A DNA stretch of 64,000 nt, taken from the NCBI RefSeq assembly GCF_026262505.1, contig NC_067205.1:24929693-24993692 (forward strand), written 5' to 3'. The notes below the pieces were generated by a model that saw only the letters and a program-made list of their open reading frames with translations, searched no databases and was not told the origin of the DNA. The DNA comes from Trichomonas vaginalis G3 (Eukaryota; Parabasalia; Trichomonadida; Trichomonadidae). Position 1 is the first letter of the stretch, and each line of letters opens with the position of its first letter. This document shows, piece after piece, positions 57,912 to 64,000 of this stretch. The position numbers were made by a program, and so were the translations under genes.

Positions 57912-60900
57912 GATGAAGAAGTCTTGACAAAGCATATACGATGAAGTTTTGACAAAGCATATACGTTCATGTTTGACAAAACATTTACGATGAAATCATG
58001 AAAATTCAATGAGGTGAGAAAAGAGGTGAGAAAAGAGGTGAGATCTCACCTCTTCACCTAAACATTATTTTTGGATCATTTACACTCATTACGAAGAAGA
58101 AGTCATGACAAATCATTTACGATGAAGTCTTGACAAATCATTTACGATGAAATCATGACAAAGCATATACGTTCATGTTTGACAAATCATTTACGAAGAA
58201 GTCATGACAAAACATTTACGCTCATGTTTGACAAAACATTTACGATGAAGAAATCATGACAAAACATTTACGATGAAGAAGTCTTGACAAAACATTTACG
58301 ATGAAGAAATCATGACAAAACATTAACGTAAACATCAAATTTCCTACACTGTTGTCAAAATGTCATGTTGTCATCATTTTTCAGAGAATTTAAATAACCG
58401 AGTGACACTGAGTGACATAGTGACACCTTCAGTTCTTCAAAAATAATTAATTATTGAATGACCTGAAAACATTAACGATTTAATATATTTTTGTTGTAAA
58501 TTTTATTAAGTTCATCTTTAGTTAATAATTTGAATAACCTAAAAACATTAACGTAAACATTAACGTAAACATCAAATTTCCTACACTGTTGTCAAAATGT
58601 CATGTTGTCATCATTTTTCAGAGAATTTAAATAACCGAGTGACACTGAGTGACATAGTGACACCTTCAGTTCTTCAAAAATAATTAATTATTGAATGACC
58701 TGAAAACATTAACGTAAACATGTACGAAGAAATCATGACAAAACATGTACGAAGAAGTTTTGACAAAACATTTACGATGAAGAAATCATGACAAAACATT
58801 TACGATGAAGAAATCATGACAAAACATTTACGATGAAGAAATCATGACAAAACATGTACGAAGAAGTTTTGACAAAACATGTACGAAGAAGAAATCATAA
58901 CAAAACATTAACGTAAACATTTATTTCCTGTGTTGTTGTCAAAATGTCATGTTGTCATCATTTTTCAGAGAATTTAAATAACCGAGTGACACTGAGTGAC
59001 ATAGTGACACCTTCAGTTCTTCAAAAATAATTCATTTTTGAATGACCTGAAAACATTAACGTAAACATGTACGAAGAAGTTTTGACAAAACATGTACGAT
59101 GAAGAAATCATGACAAAACATGTACGAAGAAGTTTTGACAAAACATTTACGATGAAGAAATCATGACAAAACATTTACACTCATTACGATGATGAGGTCA
59201 TGACAAAACATATACGTTCATGTTTGACAAATCATTTACGTTCATGTTTGACAAATCATTTACGTTCATGTTTGACAAAGCATATACGCTCATTACGATG
59301 AAAGAAATCATGGACAAAACATATACGAAGAGATTCCGTATGAAAATTCAAGACCCTTTGGGTCTCGCCGCTTAGCGGCTGAGGTGAGAAAGAGGTGAGA
59401 TCTCACCTCTTCACCTAATATATTTTTTGTCTGATTTACGCTCATTACGATGAAAAAGTCATGACAAAACATGTACGATGAAGTTTCGACAAAACATGTA
59501 CGATGAAGAAATCATGACAAAACATTTACACTCATTTACGATGATGAGGTCATGACAAAAACATATACGTTCATGTTTGACAAATCATTTACGTTCATGT
59601 TTGACAAATCATTTACGTTCATGTTTGACAAAGCATATACGCTCATTTCGATGAAGAAATCATGACAAAAACATGTACGATGAAAGAAATCATGACAAAT
59701 CATTTACACTCATTACGATGAAGAAGTCTTGACAAAACATATACGTTCATGTTTGACAAAACATATACGATGAAGAAATCATGACAAAAACATATTACGA
59801 AGAAATCATGACAAAAACATGTACGCTCATTACGATGAAGAAATCATGACAAAACAATAACGCTCATTACGATGAAGAAATCATGACAAAAACATGTACG
59901 CTCATTTACGATGAAGAAATCATGACAAAACATGTACGAAGAAGAAATCATGACAAAACATGTACGAAGAAGTTTTGACAAAACATGTACGATGAGATCC
60001 GTATGAAAATTCAAGACCCTTTGGGTTCGCCGCTTAGCGGCTGAGGTTAGAAAAGAGGTTAGATCTACCCTTCTACCCTAAACATTATTTTTGGATCATT
60101 TACGCTCATTACGATGAAGAAATCATGACAAAACATTTACGTTTCATGTTTGACAAAACATTTACGCTCATTACGATGAAGAAATCATGACAAAACATTT
60201 ACGTTCATGTTTGACAAAACATTTACACTCATTACGATGAAGAAGTTTCGAACAAAACATAAACGAAGAAAATCATGACAAAACATTTACGATGAAGAAG
60301 TTTCGACAAAACATGTACGTTTAAGTTCCATGAGGTCATAACAAAACATTTACGAAGAAATCATGACAAAACATTTACGATGAAGAAGTTTCGACAAAAC
60401 ATTTACGATGAAGAAGTTTCGACAAAACATTTACGAAGAAATCATGACAAAACATTTACGATGAGGTCATGACAAAACATATACGAAGAAATCATGACAA
60501 AACATATACGAAGAAATCATGACAAAACATATACGTAAACATTTATTTCCTGTGTTGTTGTCAAAATGTCATGTTGTCTCATTTTTTCAGAGAAGTTCAT
60601 TAACCGAGTGACACATGGTGACGTAGTGACACCTTCAGTTCTTCAAAAATAATTCATAACTGCCTTCCCCTGCTGTGTTGTTGTCAAACATGAACGTAAA
60701 CATTATTTTTGGTTCATTTACACTCATTACGATGAAGAAATCTTGACAAAGTACATACGATGAGGTCATGACAAAACATTTACGATAAAATCACGACAAA
60801 ACATATACGTTTAGTTTCGATGAAATCATCATGACAAAGTACATACGATGAGGTCATGACAAAACATTTACGATGAAATCATGACAAAACATATACGTTC

Positions 60901-62940
60901 ATGTTTGACAAAACATATACGATGAAGTCTATGAACATAATAATATTTCAAACCAGGAGCCAAATTCTTGCGATTTTCATATGGAATCTCTTCTCTCGGT
61001 TTTCCGAGGTAAGCAATTATATGAAATCATTTACACTCATTACGATGAAAAAGTCATGACAAAACATATACGAAGAAGTTTTGACAAAACATAAACGAAG
61101 AAATCATGACAAAACATATACGAAGAAGTTTTGACAAAAACATATAACGAAGAAAATCACGACAAAACATATACGATGAAATCATGACAAAACATATACG
61201 CTCATTACGATGAAGAAATCATGAAAATTCAAGACCCTTTGGGTCTCGCCGCTTAGCGGCTGAGGTGAGAAAAGAGGTGAGATCTCACCTCTTCACCTAA
61301 AATATATTTTTGTCTGATTTACGCTCATTACGATGAAAAAGTCATGACAAAACATGTACGAAGAAGTTTTGACAAAACATAAACGAAGAAATCATGACAA
61401 ATCATTTACGATGAAATCATGACAAATCATTTACGATGAAATCATGACAAAACATATACGAAGAAATCATGAACAAAACATATACGTTCATGTTTGACAA
61501 GAGCATATATACGATGAAACCTTGACAAAACATATACGATGAAATCATGACAAAACATTTACGAAGAAGTTTATTTCCTGGACTGCTGTCTAAATGTCAT
61601 ATGTGTTGTCAGTAATTTTAAGAGAAGTTAATTAAACCTGGTAGCATACGCTACATGGTAACATATGGTTAACAGTGAAAACATTAACGTAAACATTATT
61701 TTTGCTGAATTCAACAACAAAATGAACGAGGTCAGGATGTATGCAAATACCTTTGAATTCATTCATAAATGCCTTAGTAAGCTCATAAAATGTTTGTTTT
61801 GAGGTTGAGCCACTTTTGGCTCGACCGTATTCTTTCAACCAAAACTCAAGAATTTTCCTGCGTGAATTTTGTATAAAAAGCAACCGTCTGAATTCAGGCG
61901 GTTGTTATATTCTTCACAAAACATTTACGTTCATTACGATGAAATCATGACAAAACATGTACGATGAAGTTTTGACAAAACATATACGAAGAAGTCTTGA
62001 CAAAACATTTACGATGAAATCATGACAAAACATTTACGCTCATTACGATGAAGAAGTCTTGACAAAACATGTACGATTAAATCATGACAAAACATATACG
62101 CTCATTACGATGAAGAAGTCTTGACAAAACATGTACGATTAAATCATGACAAAACATATACGATTAAATCATGACAAAACATTTACGCTCATTACGATGA
62201 AGAAGTCATGACAAAACATATACGATTAAATCATGACAAAACATATACGATTAAATCATGACAAAACATATACGAAGAAGTCATGACAAAACATATACGT
62301 TCATTACGAAGAAGTCATGACAAAACATATACGATTAAATCATGACAAAACATATACGAAGAAGTCTTGACAAAACATATACGTTCATTACGAAGAAGTC
62401 ATGACAAAACATATACGATTAAATCATGACAAAACATATACGATTAAATCATGACAAAACATTTACGATGAGGTCATGACAAAACATATACGATGAGGTC
62501 ATGACAAAACATTTACGCTCATTACGATGAAGAAGTCTTGACAAAACATGTACGATGAAGAAGTCATGAAAATTCAAGACCCTTTGGGTCTCGCCGCTTA
62601 GCGGCTGAGGTGAGAAAAGAGGTGAGAAAAGAGGTGAGATCTCACCTCTTCACCTAAAATATATTTTTGGATCATTTACGCTCATTACGATGAAAAAGTC
62701 TTGACAAAACATTTACGATGAAATCATGACAAAACATTTACGATGAGGTCATGTTAGAAAACATGTTAGAAAAGGTGTTAGATCTAACATTCTAACATAA
62801 ACATTATTTTTGGGTCATTTACACTCATTACGATGAGGTCATAACAAAACATTTACGAAGAAACCCTGACAAAACATTTACGAAGAAACCTTGACAAAAC
62901 ATTTACGATTAAATCATGACAAAACATTTACGTTATACAG
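57912..62940. repeat. Right array, inverse of the left one
   Basis: The same units appear in inverse sense (AATCATGACAAAACATTTAC plus GAAG), with the same embedded blocks: GGTGAGATCTCACC near 58040, 59395, 61275 and 62630, variant blocks near 60055 and 62770, GTGACACTGAGTGACA blocks near 58400, 58640, 58985 and 60605. It carries more one-base insertions than the left array between about 59.2 and 61.6 kb. Confidence 0.9.
61632..61883 (-). pseudogene. KilA-N-like scrap in the right array
   Basis: This is the mirror of 53695-53949 (MLFIQNSRRKILEFWLKEYG at the front), almost identical until the last ten residues. Confidence 0.45.
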
Positions 62941-63002
62941 TAATGTTAGTCATGAATGTTTGTCCTACGTGTTGGCGTTAGTGTTGAAAAATAATGTTTG
63001 TC

Positions 63003-63707
63003 CTACATGAAGCCGTACAAGCGTTTGAATTTGTTTATGCATAAGATTACACTCTTGTTTTCTGTATCTATCATACAAACATAAGCAGCACCTGTTTTTG
63101 TAAAGTTTATATGAAGTTTTCGATAGTTAAGACCTGTATAATAATAGAATGCGTCCTCATTCTCAACATAGTAGTAGAACTCAAACGAATGCTTACCATA
63201 ATCTGTTATTTCAACAGCTTCGTCAGATATTTCATCAACGAACTCATAAACTATATCGCCATACTTGCTTTTATTTCTATTGTTTTCAGATCTAGAACAC
63301 CAACGAAGGTTTGAGATTCTGTTGTCCGTTCTATCATGATTTATATGGTCTATTTCTTTCAAATTGTTTGGATTTTCAATCCACTGTTCTGCAATAATTC
63401 TATGCTTTAAATGTATTTTGTTGTTTAAACTAAGCACAATATAACCATAATTATTTAAGCATTCACTCATAATATGTTTGTCTTTCTTTCGACGAATAGT
63501 AAAAGGATATGTCGTACAAATCTCATAATCTTCATGATTTCTCAATGTTTCCCATTGAGTTTGTTCCCCACTAACGTTCTCATTGACGTCCTCAATATCT
63601 TCTTCCTCACTGAACTCGTCAATATTTTCACTAGCTCCTTCTGTAATGTTTTCATCGGCATTGTCATTGACTTCTTCTGTAATGTTAGATGTTGTTGTTT
63701 CGCTCAT
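63003..63707 (-). CDS. HNH endonuclease, homing type, 234 residues (right copy)
   Basis: Residues 1-50 are acidic and disordered. Residues 50-85 resemble the NUMOD4-type start of phage HNH proteins (WETLRNHEDYEICTTYPF, then IRRKKDKHIMSECLNNYGYI). The HNH core is LKHRIIAEQWI, then EIDHINHDRTDNRISNLRWC and SRSENNRNKSKYG, with the paired His/Asn residues expected for metal binding and cutting. The C-terminal 90 residues are a separate Tyr-rich domain. Such genes cut specific sites and spread themselves. It is divergent from the helicase copy at 63808. The frame looks whole. Confidence 0.8.
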   Translation of the reverse strand: MSETTTSNITEEVNDNADENITEGASENIDEFSEEEDIEDVNENVSGEQTQWETLRNHEDYEICTTYPFTIRRKKDKHIMSECLNNYGYIVLSLNNKIHLKHRIIAEQWIENPNNLKEIDHINHDRTDNRISNLRWCSRSENNRNKSKYGDIVYEFVDEISDEAVEITDYGKHSFEFYYYVENEDAFYYYTGLNYRKLHINFTKTGAAYVCMIDTENKSVILCINKFKRLYGFM

Positions 63708-63807
63708 GTTCTTTCACTAATGTTAAAAAGTTATGTTGTACGAATTTTGAACAGAATTTAGAGCAGTTATGAAACAATGAAGTATTTTTACGCTATTGAA
63801 AGGAACT

Positions 63808-64000
63808 ATGAGAGTGAAGTACATGACAGCAATGACAAAAGGAACTAATATCAAACCTAATGAAATCGCTCACGAGGACATAGAGCTTAACAAGTACTTT
63901 GTGGAGTATCTTATAAGTGAAGAGTATGTAAGACCTTACTTCATGTTTGACAGCATGAATGAGGATGTTATTTCATGGTTAAAGAATATAAGCAATGTTT
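63808..64000 (+). CDS. Primase/helicase of T (right copy), cut by the window edge
   Basis: ATG at 63808 begins MRVKYMTAMTKGTNIKP and continues to the window end, the same as the first 64 residues of the left copy at 51772. Nothing can be said of the rest. Confidence 0.7.
   Translation, partial: MRVKYMTAMTKGTNIKPNEIAHEDIELNKYFVEYLISEEYVRPYFMFDSMNEDVISWLKNISNV

Larger units (their letters stand above)
47543..64000. mobile_element. Element T: Maverick-ended element with helicase, HNH and a giant palindrome; continues past the window
   Basis: The left end AGTTAGTATGGTTAAG opens a terminal repeat related to that of element I and lies in the structural gene of O. ATATT just before the end is the probable target duplication; its partner would be outside the window. 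After two small genes shared with element I, the content changes to a primase-helicase, an HNH gene and about 10 kb of repeats arranged as a palindrome. No polymerase, integrase or capsid gene is seen. Whether the palindrome belongs to T or is a further insertion cannot be decided here. It has a few small disruptions. Confidence 0.6.
51580..64000. repeat. Giant palindrome: arms about 51580-57588 and 57912-64000
   Basis: The window from the start of the helicase to 57588 is repeated in inverse orientation from 57912 to the window end. Positions pair with a constant sum of about 115,578 over the outer part (for example 51873 with 63707, 52575 with 63003, 53695 with 61883) and about 115,500 near the centre, so the right arm is some 78 bases longer. 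The arms are nearly identical, with scattered one-base length differences. The right arm continues past the window. The centre, 57589-57911, is not palindromic. Confidence 0.9.

Noticed and set aside
51580-64000. Dismissing the palindrome as a fold-back sequencing artefact
   Set aside because: The arms are separated by a 0.32-kb non-palindromic spacer with its own repeats, which a simple fold-back would not give. An artefact is still possible and is kept as the alternative in the finding.
1-64000. tRNA, rRNA or ordinary host protein genes
   Set aside because: None was recognised on either strand; every gene-like frame could be tied to an element or a repeat.

Overview
The window looks like part of a trichomonad genome, most likely Trichomonas vaginalis. 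It is AT-rich, has no introns in evidence, and is built almost entirely of large Maverick/Polinton-type virus-like DNA elements plus two plain DNA transposons. No ordinary host gene, tRNA or rRNA gene was recognised. The organism call is an inference from the element types; no host marker gene is present.

Four Maverick-like units lie nested or abutted. L (1-2526) is the edge of a divergent element: a capsid-type protein, a phage-like fibre and the C-terminal end of an integrase. O (2527-8617 and 34223-47542) is a near-complete element whose DNA polymerase gene is split by element I (8618-34222). I is a second member of the same family, about 25.6 kb, bounded by inverted repeats of about 690 bp and a 5-bp target duplication. 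T begins at 47543 inside a structural gene of O, with a related terminal repeat, and runs past the window end.

O and I share one gene order: jelly-roll-type capsid candidates, A32/FtsK-like packaging ATPase, fibre, rve-type integrase, KilA-N/GIY-YIG protein, KilA-N protein, protein-primed family B DNA polymerase, major capsid candidate and a small membrane protein. Together these would cover replication (polymerase), integration (integrase), packaging (ATPase), particle formation and perhaps cell attachment (fibre). O and I are nearly identical over most of their length, so they are young, but both are broken: O by roughly five to ten small disruptions plus the two insertions, I by several tens. 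The disruptions in I concentrate in a 4.2-kb segment present twice in tandem (9054-13258 and 13263-17475). L is a fragment.

T is different in character. After its terminal repeat it carries a primase/superfamily-3-type helicase and an HNH endonuclease. Then comes a palindrome of more than 12 kb with arms at about 51.6-57.6 kb and 57.9-64.0 kb. Each arm repeats the helicase end, the HNH gene and about 5 kb of 22-30 bp tandem repeats, in which short palindromes and scraps of KilA-N genes are embedded. The centre is a 0.3-kb asymmetric spacer.

The most unusual signals are: bacteriophage-type fibres on a eukaryotic element, with the fibre region exchanged as a cassette; a family of palindromes around GGTGAGATCTCACC whose half-sites change together to GTTA/TAAC; GC-rich hairpin micro-elements that also sit in frame inside coding sequence; a 1.2-kb inverted-repeat transposon (41222-42443) filled with three tandem sets of four long hairpins, one showing a paired compensatory change; and the T palindrome itself.
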